This document shows positions 1 to 8,834 of a stretch of 64,000 bases of DNA, piece by piece (the first letter of the stretch is position 1; every line of letters starts with the position of its first letter). The translations under genes were made by a program, and so were the position numbers. Source of the DNA: JAICMB01 sp963795935 (GTDB lineage Bacteria; Acidobacteriota; Terriglobia; Bryobacterales; Bryobacteraceae); the NCBI GenBank assembly GCA_963795935.1, contig CAWCJO010000001.1, positions 69,634 to 133,633 on the forward strand, given 5' to 3'. Below the pieces are notes generated by a model that was not told the origin of the DNA, ran no database searches, and saw only the letters and a list, made by a program, of their open reading frames with translations.

Positions 1-1240
1 GTGCGGTTCAAATGCGCATCTTCAGCGCCGATCTCGTATGTATACGTCGCGCCGGGAACAACGGAGTTGTCGGTGAATTGCGGCCTGACGCGAGAGACGC
101 TTGCCGCGGTATTCCCATCGCGCGATACGGTGTATTGGCCGACTCCCGTTCCGTTGGGGTCGTCCGCGATCTGGGGCCATTCGAGCTGCACCTTGTGCGA
201 GGACGCCGAGATACGAACGTCCGCGGGACCGAGAGGTCCGGGGGCCACGCGGTCGAGAGGACCAAGATCGACATGGCCGATGCCGTTCGCCAATGGCGCC
301 CCGCGCACGCCGACGCCGGGCTGGCCGTGGACAATCTCCGCGTCGGAGGCGGTCAGCAGTTGCCAGTAATCGAGCCACAGCGCGATGCGGCCATCACCGG
401 TATAGATTGCGCGCAGCGCCATGTCATCATGGCACGCGACGGGTTCCGATCGCAGCGTCGTAACGGCGCCGCCGATTCGTTTTGAAACGACCAGCGTTGC
501 GGCGCAGCCCGCATTTGTGAAAGTAGGATTTTGGATTTCGACGGCATAATAACTGCCGGAAGCCGCGGGCCCGGCGAGCGCATCCGGGCTGGCGCGCAGA
601 TAGAGCGTGTATACGCCGCCCGATTCCTTCAAATTGAGCAGCGCACGAACTTCGTATTCGCTCGACCCGTCCGGAACCGCAACGCGGGAGATCAGCGCCC
701 CGCCCGCCGCGGATGCGGAAGTGATGCCCGAAGGCGCTGCCGTGGGATCGCCTTCGAGGGTCCAATTGTTCTGGTCGATAGAGGAAAGCGCGTCGGAGAA
801 GTAGTAGGCATAGCCCCTCGATTCAGCCGGACAGCTCAACGTATTCTGTCCGAGGTGAACGGGAGCGTTCGCGCCGGAAACCGCGGCGATGATCGTGTGC
901 CGGCTGCCGTCCTTCAGCGCCGCGGGCGTAGGGAGAAAAAAGCCGTGCGCGCCGTCGCCGATACCTGCCCGCGTCAAATCGCCGCGATATTCGTCGGCCG
1001 GCACCGTCGCGAACGGCGCGCCGGAGACGTCGTTATCGTATAGATCGACCGTGCTCCGCGCCGTGGCCTGAGAGGAGTCCCAAGCCCAACCGCTGATGGA
1101 CGAACAGTTGGCGTAATCGAGCCAGCCGTCGAGTTTTGCGCGTCGCCGCCGCCGCTCCGGCGCCCGGATTCGGCGTACGCCAGTGAAGTCCCGATCAACA
1201 AAAGCATCGCCGAAAAACAACGTGGAAGAGAGTGTTTCAT
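1..1240 (-). CDS. Secreted protein with fibronectin-III-like domain (partial, frameshifted)
   Basis: The minus-strand reading starts at ATG 1240 with a signal peptide (MKHSLPRCFSAMLLLIGTSL then AYA). It must change frame near 1135-1150, after which it stays open to the window edge, so the C-terminus is missing. Past the shift there is a stretch ending in ISGWAWDSS, a middle part resembling a lectin/LamG-like beta-sandwich (YAYYFSDAL, ALWLDYWQLL), then a clear Fn3-like module: VRISASSHKVQLEWP followed by a GATYTYEIGAEDAHLNRT strand. It lies 30 bp downstream of ppdK. An extracellular adhesive or carbohydrate-associated role is inferred only from the domains. The single shift looks like an indel error. 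Confidence 0.55.
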
Positions 1241-1269
1241 GGGATGCGCTCTCCGCCATTTTACAACTC

Positions 1270-4020
1270 TTAAGCCGTCCGCATGGCCTCCGATTTATCG
1301 GCGCCGCTGATGGCCGCCTGCGCCGCCGCCAGCCGCGCGATCGGGACGCGATAGGGAGAACACGATACATAATCCATTCCCACGCGATAGCAGAACGCCA
1401 CCGATTCCGGATCGCCGCCATGTTCCCCGCAAATTCCGATCTCGAGATGCGGCCGCGTCTGCCGCCCCAGCCGGATCGCTTCCTTGATCACGCGCCCCAC
1501 GCCGTTTTGGTCGATCGTTGCGAACGGATCGGCCGCGAAAATCTTGACGTCCTCGTAGAATTTCGAGAATTTCGTGTAATCGTCGCGCGACATGCCCAGC
1601 GTGGTCTGCGTCAGATCGTTGGTGCCGAAGCTGAAGAACTCCGCGTCGCGAGCGATCTCTTCCGCGGTCAGCGCGCCGCGCACGATCTCGATCATCGTTC
1701 CGATCAGGTATTTCTGATCGCTCATGCCGGCTTTTCCCAGCACCTCTTTCGCCACGCGGTCCACGATCTCCTTCTGCATCTGGAACTCTTTCTCGAATCC
1801 GACCAGCGGGATCATGACCTCCGGTACGACCTTCACGCCCTTCTTGGCGACTTGCACGACCGCCTCGAAGATGGCGCGCGCCTGCATCTCCGTGATCTCG
1901 GGATAGCGGATGCCAAGGCGGCAGCCGCGGAACCCCAGCATGGGGTTGAACTCGTGCAGGTCTTCGACGCGCTTCAGCAGCATGGGCAGGACTTTTTTCA
2001 AGTCGCCCGCGCCGGTCACCTGGAATCGCTCGTATTTCTGCGCCAGCGCCTTCTTGTGTTTCGCGTCCGCGTAAGGCAGCACCGCGATATCCACCAGCAG
2101 CTCTTCCCGCTTCGGCAAAAATTCGTGCAGCGGGGGATCGAGCGTGCGAATGATGACGGGCAGGCCGTCCATGGCCTCGAACAGCCCCGCAAAATCCCGG
2201 CGCTGCATCGGGAGCAGCTTCTGCAGCGCTTTTCTGCGAGTCTTCTCGTCATCGGCCAGAATCATCGCCTGCATGTGCTCGATGCGATCTTCGGCGAAGA
2301 ACATGTGCTCGGTGCGGCACAGACCGATGCCTTCGGCTCCAAAGCCCCGCGCGGCCTTGGCATCCCGCGGAATATCGGCATTCGCGCGGACGCCAAAACT
2401 CCCCCGGAACTGGTCCGCCCAGCCCATCAACTTCCCGAAGGCGCCGGATTTGGCGTCCGGTTGCACGGTCGTCGCTTTGCCCAGGTAAACGTCCGCCGTC
2501 GTGCCGTCGAACGAAATCCAGTCGCCCTCTTTTACAGTCACGACATTCAAGCCAATCTGCGCCGTGGCGATCTTCTTGTGTTCGTCGATGCGCAGCGCGC
2601 CCGCTCCCACGATGCACGGCCGCCCCATGCCGCGAGCGACCACCGCGGCGTGGCTCGATTTGCCGCCGATCGCCGTTAAAATCCCCTTCGCGACGTCCAT
2701 GCCATGGATGTCGTCGGGCGTCGTTTCCTTGCGGACCAGAATTACGGGGCCGTTCTTGGCGGCCTCAACCGCATCGTCCGCCGTGAACGAAACGCGCCCC
2801 ACCGCCGCGCCCGGCGATGCCGCGATGCCGGTCGTGAGCTTGGTCAACGACCTCAGAGTCTTGGGATCGAAAATGGGATGCAGCAGTTGATCGAGCTGCG
2901 CCGGAGCGACGCGCAGCACGGCCTCGCGCTCCTTAATCAGTCCTTCCTCCACCATTTCGACCGCGATTCGAACCGCCGCCGGCCCGGTGCGCTTGCCATT
3001 GCGCGTTTGCAGCATCCAGAGCTTGCCGTCCTCAATGGTGAACTCGAAATCCTGCATGTCCTTGTAATGCTTTTCAAGGCTCGTCGTAATGCCGCGAAGC
3101 TGCTGGTACGCTTCCGGCATGATCTTCTCCAGTTCCGAAATCGGCAGCGGCGTGCGAATGCCGGCGACCACGTCCTCGCCCTGCGCGTTGATCAAAAACT
3201 CGCCCCAAAACGTCTTTTCGCCGGTGGAAGGATCGCGAGTGAACCCCACGCCGGTGGCGGATTTATCGCCGGTGTTTCCGAACACCATGGTCTGCACGTT
3301 CGCGGCGGTCCCGATTTCGTCGGGGATCTTCTCCATCTTGCGATAGTAGGCGGCCTTGGGATTCCACCAGGAGCGGAACACCGCGTCGCGCGCCATCACA
3401 AGCTGAGCGCGCGCGTCCTGCGGGAACGGCTGGCCTGTTTCCTTCTGAACCAGCTTCTTGTAATCGCCGATTATGGCTTTCAGATCTTCGGCCGTCAGCT
3501 CCGTGTCCAGCTTCACGCGCGCCTTCTTCTTGCGCTCGTCGAAAATATGGTCGAATCTCTCCATGTCGATGTCCAGAGCGACTTCCCCGAACATCTGTAT
3601 GAAGCGCCGGTAGGAGTCGTAAGCAAAGCGCGGATTATTCGTGCGCCGCGCCAGCCCCGCGACGGTGTCGTCGTTGAGGCCGAGATTGAGAATCGTGTTC
3701 ATCATGCCGGGCATCGAAAACTTCGCGCCCGACCGCACGCTCAGCAGCAGCGGATTCGCGGCGTCGCCTAGCCTCTTGCCAACCTGGTGCTCCAGTTTCT
3801 CGAGCGCCTTCGCAATCTCTTGATCGACCGCTTCCGGGACGCTGTTTTTGTTCTGGAAATATATCGTGCAGACGTCCGTCGAAATCGTGAATCCAGGCGG
3901 CACCGGAATGGCCGCGCGGCTCATCTCCGCCAGCCCCGCTCCCTTCCCGCCCAGAACGTCTTTCATTCTTCCGTCCCCGTCGGCGTGTCCCCCGCCAAAA
4001 CTGTAAACGTGTTTGCTCAT
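1270..4020 (-). CDS. ppdK: Pyruvate, phosphate dikinase
   Basis: This is a 916-residue cytosolic enzyme that interconverts pyruvate + ATP + Pi with PEP + AMP + PPi. The length is typical (family about 875-900). The N-terminal ATP-grasp domain begins MSKHVYSFGGG and has GGKGAGLAEM. The swivelling phosphohistidine domain carries GGKSSHAAVVARGMGRPC, with the catalytic His near residue 457. The C-terminal TIM barrel has the PEP/pyruvate site with its catalytic Cys in GICGEHGG near residue 860. ATG 4020 is preceded by a GAGGA-like ribosome site 30 bp after glyS, so ppdK probably shares the glyQ-glyS transcript. The frame is unbroken. Confidence 0.97.
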   Translation of the reverse strand: MSKHVYSFGGGHADGDGRMKDVLGGKGAGLAEMSRAAIPVPPGFTISTDVCTIYFQNKNSVPEAVDQEIAKALEKLEHQVGKRLGDAANPLLLSVRSGAKFSMPGMMNTILNLGLNDDTVAGLARRTNNPRFAYDSYRRFIQMFGEVALDIDMERFDHIFDERKKKARVKLDTELTAEDLKAIIGDYKKLVQKETGQPFPQDARAQLVMARDAVFRSWWNPKAAYYRKMEKIPDEIGTAANVQTMVFGNTGDKSATGVGFTRDPSTGEKTFWGEFLINAQGEDVVAGIRTPLPISELEKIMPEAYQQLRGITTSLEKHYKDMQDFEFTIEDGKLWMLQTRNGKRTGPAAVRIAVEMVEEGLIKEREAVLRVAPAQLDQLLHPIFDPKTLRSLTKLTTGIAASPGAAVGRVSFTADDAVEAAKNGPVILVRKETTPDDIHGMDVAKGILTAIGGKSSHAAVVARGMGRPCIVGAGALRIDEHKKIATAQIGLNVVTVKEGDWISFDGTTADVYLGKATTVQPDAKSGAFGKLMGWADQFRGSFGVRANADIPRDAKAARGFGAEGIGLCRTEHMFFAEDRIEHMQAMILADDEKTRRKALQKLLPMQRRDFAGLFEAMDGLPVIIRTLDPPLHEFLPKREELLVDIAVLPYADAKHKKALAQKYERFQVTGAGDLKKVLPMLLKRVEDLHEFNPMLGFRGCRLGIRYPEITEMQARAIFEAVVQVAKKGVKVVPEVMIPLVGFEKEFQMQKEIVDRVAKEVLGKAGMSDQKYLIGTMIEIVRGALTAEEIARDAEFFSFGTNDLTQTTLGMSRDDYTKFSKFYEDVKIFAADPFATIDQNGVGRVIKEAIRLGRQTRPHLEIGICGEHGGDPESVAFCYRVGMDYVSCSPYRVPIARLAAAQAAISGADKSEAMRTA

Positions 4021-4049
4021 GATAGTATTGCGATCCTCGATTATTAAGT

Positions 4050-6006
4050 TTATTTTGCGGTGACGATTTCCGAAAAATCCGCGATCGTCGAAAATTCGGT
4101 TAACAGATTATTCAATAACGTAAGCCGGTTGCGCCGGACCGCCTCATCGTTGGCATTCACAAGAACCTTGTCGAAGAACAAATCCACTTTGGGCCGCATC
4201 GCCGCGATCCGCTCCAGCGCCGTGCGATACGGTGCGCCTTCAATGGCGGCGCGGACGCGTTGGTACTCCTCGTAGAGATCGCGTTCCGGTCCGGCCTCCA
4301 GCAACGTTTCCGCCACAACGCCGCCATCGGTAAACTGAGCTTGCTTCAAGATGTTTTGAATGCGCTTGAAACTGGCCGCGAGGGGTTCGAAATTTTCCGT
4401 CGGACGCACCTCGCGCAAGGCCTCCAGCCGCTCTTCCAGATCGGGCAGTTGTTCGAAGCCCGCTCCGAGCACGGCTCGAACCTCGTCATATTTGAACCCG
4501 CGCACTTCCCGGAAGTAGTGGTCGAGCCGGTCCGCCATGAAGCCGCGCAGCTCCGGCGGCATTTCGAGCTGCAGGCGCAGCTTGCCCTCAACCAGAATCC
4601 GGACCGCGCCCTGCGCCGCGCGCCGCAGCGCAAACGGATCTCTCGATCCGCTGGGAACCAACCCAATCCTGAAACATTCGACCAGCGTGTCCCACTTGTC
4701 CGCCAGCGCCACGATTTTCCCGGCGTGCGTACGCGGAATTTCGTCCTCCATGCCGAGCGGCTTGTAGTGATCGTAAATGGCCCGCCAGACCTGCTCCGGT
4801 TCGCCCTGCTCGCGCGCGTACAGCCCGCCGACGACGCCCTGCAAATCGGTGAACTCCTTGACCATGTCCGTAGTCAAATCCGTTTTCGACAGCAGCGCCG
4901 CGCGCTCGGCCGCGTCGTTGCCGCCGAGCTTCTTTACCAGCCCCACGACGCGCTTGGTCTTATCCAGATACGATCCCAGCTTGGCCTGAAACATCACGTG
5001 AGCCAGATCCGCCACGCGATCTTCAAGCCTGCGCTTCAGGTCCGTTTGCCAGAAAAAGCGCGCGTCGTTGAAGCGCGCGCGCAGCACCCGTTCATTCCCG
5101 CGCCGGACCAGGCCCTCCGGATCGGCGGCGGTATTCATCACAGCGACAAAAGCCGGCGCGAGCGCCCCTTCCGCGGTCTCAAACGCAAAATAACGTTGAT
5201 GATGCCGCATCACCGTCGCCAGGATCTCACGGGGCAATCGCAGATACTCGGCGTCGAAAGATCCCGCAATGGGCGTCGGCCATTCGGTCATGTACGATAG
5301 CGTTCGGGCGAGCGCCACATCGAGCTTGGCCCCGCTCGCCTGCACAAATCCCGCGATGCGATCGTAACGCGCGCTCGCGCTCAGATCCACGTAATTCTCA
5401 CGCAATCTCTCTTCGTAATTCCCGGCTGTGACCTCGACGTTCTTCTTGCCCAGAATCCGATGACCCTGCGTCCTGTTGCCCGAGCGCACGCCTTCGATTT
5501 CGAACGGGACCACGTCATGGCCAAGCAACGCGACGATCCAGCGGATGGGCCGGATAAACCGCGCGCTTCCCTTGCCGTTCCAAACCATCGCCTTCGGCCA
5601 GGAGATCCCCAGGACGACGCCCGGCAGAGACTCGCCCAGAACATCCGCCGTAAGCCGCCCTTTCACCTGCTTCCGAAAGCTGAAATATGCGCCTTTCGCG
5701 GTCGCTTCCTCGCCCAGCCTGTCCGCCGTGGTCCCCATCTTTTTCGCGAAGCCCGCCGCGGCCCCCGCCCCCGCCGATTTCGGCGGCCCGAGCAGCAGCT
5801 CCTCCGCGTCCGGCTGCCGTTCTATTAAGCCGTCGGCAAACAAAACCAGCCGCCGCGGCGTGGCGTCCGTGCGCCGGACCATCCCCCCAAGTCCATGCTG
5901 GTCCATGCAGCCGTTGAAAAGCGTCTTGAAGCTGATTCAGCGCGCCCACGATCATCCAATCCGGAATCTCTTCCGTGCCGATTTCGAGCAGAAACGGAAG
6001 GCTCAC
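4050..6006 (-). CDS. glyS: Glycyl-tRNA synthetase beta subunit (one frameshift)
   Basis: This is the beta chain of the bacterial alpha2beta2 glycyl-tRNA synthetase, which binds tRNA-Gly. The N-terminus reads PFLLEIGTEEIPDWMIVGAL from a GTG start at 6006 whose GTGA overlaps the glyQ stop, a sign of translational coupling. A net +1 shift is needed near 5905-5925; afterwards the frame continues with HGLGGMVRR and TPRRLVLFADGL and stays open to the stop. The corrected length is about 651 residues, slightly short of the usual 680-700. Because the gene is essential and otherwise collinear, the shift is read as a sequence error and not as decay. Confidence 0.9.
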
Positions 6007-6911
6007 GCCGCCGCCTCGGCGATGCGCTGTTGCTGTTCCACCCAAAGCTGCGCCACGCCCACCGCCAGCTTGCGCACGCGCCCGATAACCGCCACCCGCT
6101 CCGTCACACTGATGGCCCCGCGCGAATCGAGCAGGTTAAATAGATGCGAGCACTTCAGCGCCTGTTCATACGCCGCCAGTACCGGAAAACGCGGCTTTGC
6201 CTCATACTTCGGATACAACGCGATCAGCCGCTCGCACTCCGCCTCGTGCAGGTCGAACAGCTTCCATAAAGTCGCCACGTCGGCCAACTCGAAGTTGTAC
6301 ACGGAAAACTGCTGCTCTTCCGCGAAACGCACGTCTCCATACGGCACATTTCCATTCGGCACAGCGGGCGTCCACGCGATTTCATAAACGCTCGGCACGT
6401 CCTGCAAAAACGCGACGATGCGCTCCAGCCCGTACGTGATCTCCGCGGGAACGAGGTCCAGATCCATGCCCCCGCACTGCTGGAAGTATGTGAACTGCGT
6501 AATCTCCAGGCCGTCCAGCATCACCTGCCAGCCGATGCCCCAGGCGCCCAGCGTCGGCGCTTCCCAGTTGTCTTCCTCAAACTTGATATCGTGCTTGCGC
6601 AGATCGATGCCGATGGCTTCGAGACTGCCCAAATATTGATCGAGAACGTCCGCCGGCGACGGCTTCAGAATCACCTGCAACTGCTGGTGCTTGTATAACC
6701 GGTTGGGATTCTCGCCATAGCGCCCGTCCGCCGGACGCCGGCTGGGCTGCACGTAAGCGACGCGATACGGCTTCGGCCCCAGCACGCGCAGAAACGTCTC
6801 CGGCGCCATCGTCCCGGCGCCCACTTCCATATCATAGGGTTCCTGGATAATGCAGCCGCGATCGGACCAGTAGGATTTGAGCTTGAAAACTGTTTCCTGA
6901 AATGAATCCAT
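6003..6911 (-). CDS. glyQ: Glycyl-tRNA synthetase alpha subunit
   Basis: This 302-residue protein is the catalytic class II core of the tetrameric glycyl-tRNA synthetase. It begins MDSFQETVFKLKSYW and contains the family signatures GCIIQEPYDMEVGAGTMAPE, RVAYVQPSRRPADGRYGENP and YKHQQLQVILKPSP. It has the normal length and no frame break. It is first in a minus-strand operon with glyS (4-nt GTGA overlap) and ppdK. The 170 bp to the divergent membrane-protein gene at 7081 should hold the promoters of both genes; I could not assign boxes with confidence. Confidence 0.98.
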   Translation of the reverse strand: MDSFQETVFKLKSYWSDRGCIIQEPYDMEVGAGTMAPETFLRVLGPKPYRVAYVQPSRRPADGRYGENPNRLYKHQQLQVILKPSPADVLDQYLGSLEAIGIDLRKHDIKFEEDNWEAPTLGAWGIGWQVMLDGLEITQFTYFQQCGGMDLDLVPAEITYGLERIVAFLQDVPSVYEIAWTPAVPNGNVPYGDVRFAEEQQFSVYNFELADVATLWKLFDLHEAECERLIALYPKYEAKPRFPVLAAYEQALKCSHLFNLLDSRGAISVTERVAVIGRVRKLAVGVAQLWVEQQQRIAEAAA

Positions 6912-7080
6912 TTCAACGCTGGTGTTGTCGCTTTACGGCGACGAGGCGGTAAGTTTCAGGCTAACATGGGCGGCCTGGCGTTGCGCTCCGCAATCCGCGA
7001 CAAAACGCCGGGCGAAGGGTTCAACCAGATTGGGCATTCCACGCACGCAGGCCGCGTCCGTGCTCACCGGGCGCGCCGGC

Positions 7081-8583
7081 ATGCGCTCACGATTGTGGAA
7101 TGCGCTTGTTCTGACAGGGATTACCGCGGCCGCCGTGCTCATCCACGGCTATCATCAAGGCACCGATGACGCGGAGATCTATATTCCAGCGATCAAGCGC
7201 GCCGCCGATGCCGCCCTGTATCCGTTTCACTCGGAATTTTTCTCCTTCCATGCCAGCTTGTCGCTCTTCCCGGACCTGATCGGAAGCATCATTGGACTGA
7301 CGCGCCTTCCCCCGGACACCATCATCTTTTTCACGCACGCTCTCTGCCTTCTGCTCTTATTTTTCGCGTCGCGGCAGGTTGCTTGCGCGTGCTTCCGAAA
7401 CGAGCGCGCGAGGTGGTCCGCGGTTGCCGTTCTCGCTTGCGCCCTGACCGTCCCCGTCGCGGGCACGGCGCTGGTCATCGCCGACCCGTATCTGACGGCG
7501 CGGTCGCTTTCAACTCCCCTGACGCTCCTTGCCATCGCCTGTTTCGCGCAGCGGAAAGCCGCCCGCGGCCTTTTCTACCTGCTCGCAACGGCCCTGATCC
7601 ATCCCCAGATGAGCGTTTACTGCGCCGCCTTCCTGGCTTGCTTCGAGATTGCGCGGAAACGCGCCCTCGCTCCCAAACGCGCGCCCGCAATGGCCGCGGC
7701 CTACTCCTTCTTGCTGCCTTTTTCGCTCGGACCGGCCACCGGCGTATATCTAGAAATCCTGCGGTCGCGCGCTTATTTTCTCGTATCGAATTGGCATTGG
7801 TGGGAATGGGCCGGCATCATTGCGCCACTCTTGCTGTTGTCCTGCTTTTCCATGCTCGACCTCGACTCCCTGGCGCCCCCGTTCCAGCTTCTCTCGAGAT
7901 CGCTGGTCCCGTTCGGTCTGCTGTTCACCGCCGCGGGCCTGCTTCTGGCAAGCTCGGACGCGTTCGAAAACATAGCCCGCGTGCAGCCCATGAGAAGCTT
8001 CCACCTCATCTACGTTGTCTTTTTTCTGCTCCTGGGAGGCTTGGCCGGCGAATACGTTCTTCGGACACGGCCAACCATGTGGCTGGCGTTTTTCGGAGTC
8101 CTCGCCGCCTCCATGTTCACCATCCAACTTTGCGCTTACCCTGCAAGCCCTCATATCGAGTGGCCCGGCGGCTCCTACCGCAGCGGTTGGGTTTCCGCGT
8201 TCCTCTGGATTCGCGCCAACACGCCCAAAAATGCGGTGTTCGCTCTGAACCCGAATTATATGCTCCTGCCGGGCGTCGATCTGCACGGTTTCCGCGCCAT
8301 CGCCGAGCGCAGCAGCATCGCCGAAAATGCCAAGGACAGTGGAGCCGTTTCCGTCTTCCCGCAACTTGCCGAAGAGTGGAACGAACAGGTCACCGCTCTG
8401 CGCGGCTGGAAACGGTTTACCCTCGCCGATTTTGAAACGCTATCGCGACGCTTTGGCGTTCAATGGGCAGTCGTGAACTCCAGGCGCTCCATCGCGGGCC
8501 TGCAGTGCCTCTACCGCAACGATGAAGTAAAGGTCTGCCGAATCGCTCCACATGCTCCCTTCTCGCCCCTCGCCGCGCGTTGA
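7081..8583 (+). CDS. Polytopic membrane protein of unknown function
   Basis: About 500 residues with roughly ten hydrophobic helices in the first 370 residues (for example NALVLTGITAAAVLIHGY, a run around FFTHALCLLLLFFA, and WAGIIAPLLLLSCFSML), followed by a C-terminal soluble part that includes WIRANTPKNAVFALNP. This layout resembles glycosyltransferase-C-like or dolichyl-type membrane proteins, in which a polytopic core precedes a periplasmic tail, but I see no diagnostic motif. The open frame extends upstream to 6922. ATG 7081 (MRSRLW) was chosen because it directly precedes the first membrane helix. It is divergent from glyQ. Confidence 0.7.
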   Translation: MRSRLWNALVLTGITAAAVLIHGYHQGTDDAEIYIPAIKRAADAALYPFHSEFFSFHASLSLFPDLIGSIIGLTRLPPDTIIFFTHALCLLLLFFASRQVACACFRNERARWSAVAVLACALTVPVAGTALVIADPYLTARSLSTPLTLLAIACFAQRKAARGLFYLLATALIHPQMSVYCAAFLACFEIARKRALAPKRAPAMAAAYSFLLPFSLGPATGVYLEILRSRAYFLVSNWHWWEWAGIIAPLLLLSCFSMLDLDSLAPPFQLLSRSLVPFGLLFTAAGLLLASSDAFENIARVQPMRSFHLIYVVFFLLLGGLAGEYVLRTRPTMWLAFFGVLAASMFTIQLCAYPASPHIEWPGGSYRSGWVSAFLWIRANTPKNAVFALNPNYMLLPGVDLHGFRAIAERSSIAENAKDSGAVSVFPQLAEEWNEQVTALRGWKRFTLADFETLSRRFGVQWAVVNSRRSIAGLQCLYRNDEVKVCRIAPHAPFSPLAAR

Positions 8584-8728
8584 GTCGGCCTGGGTTCCTG
8601 CATCTCTGCTACTATTAACCCCTCCCCCGAAAAAACTGGAGTCGCTTTGCGCCAACCCGCGCCCGCCGCGCTGCTGCGAGTTCGCTTCCGTTTGCCTGCG
8701 GACCCATGGCCGCGCGCCGTAACGTGCT

Positions 8729-8774
8729 GCACCCTATATGGATATAATTCTTGACGATCCACTACATATTGGGG
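8729..8774 (+). promoter_or_regulatory. nrdJ promoter with two NrdR-box-like sites
   Basis: A perfect -10 hexamer TATAAT lies at 8743-8748. It is flanked by two sites resembling the NrdR box (consensus acaCwAtATaTwGtGt): box 2 at 8759-8774 has core CTACATATTG and agrees at about 12 of 16 positions; box 1 at 8729-8744 has core CCCTATATGG and is weaker (about 9-10 of 16). The cores start 30 bp apart, close to three helical turns, as in known tandem NrdR operators. The -35 is not clear. Confidence 0.6.
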
Positions 8775-8834
8775 CATCATTACGGACAGATCACAAATCG
8801 ACGCCCGCGTTTGAGAGAATGAAAGAAGGAGAAG

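Noticed and set aside
1183..2679. 498-residue plus-strand open frame opposite ppdK
   Set aside because: It is fully antisense to a conserved, unbroken ppdK and has an Arg/His-rich composition typical of antisense frames in GC-rich genes.
8584..8834. Cobalamin riboswitch upstream of nrdJ
   Set aside because: No B12-box-like conserved core is visible in the 250-bp leader; NrdR-like boxes explain the region better.
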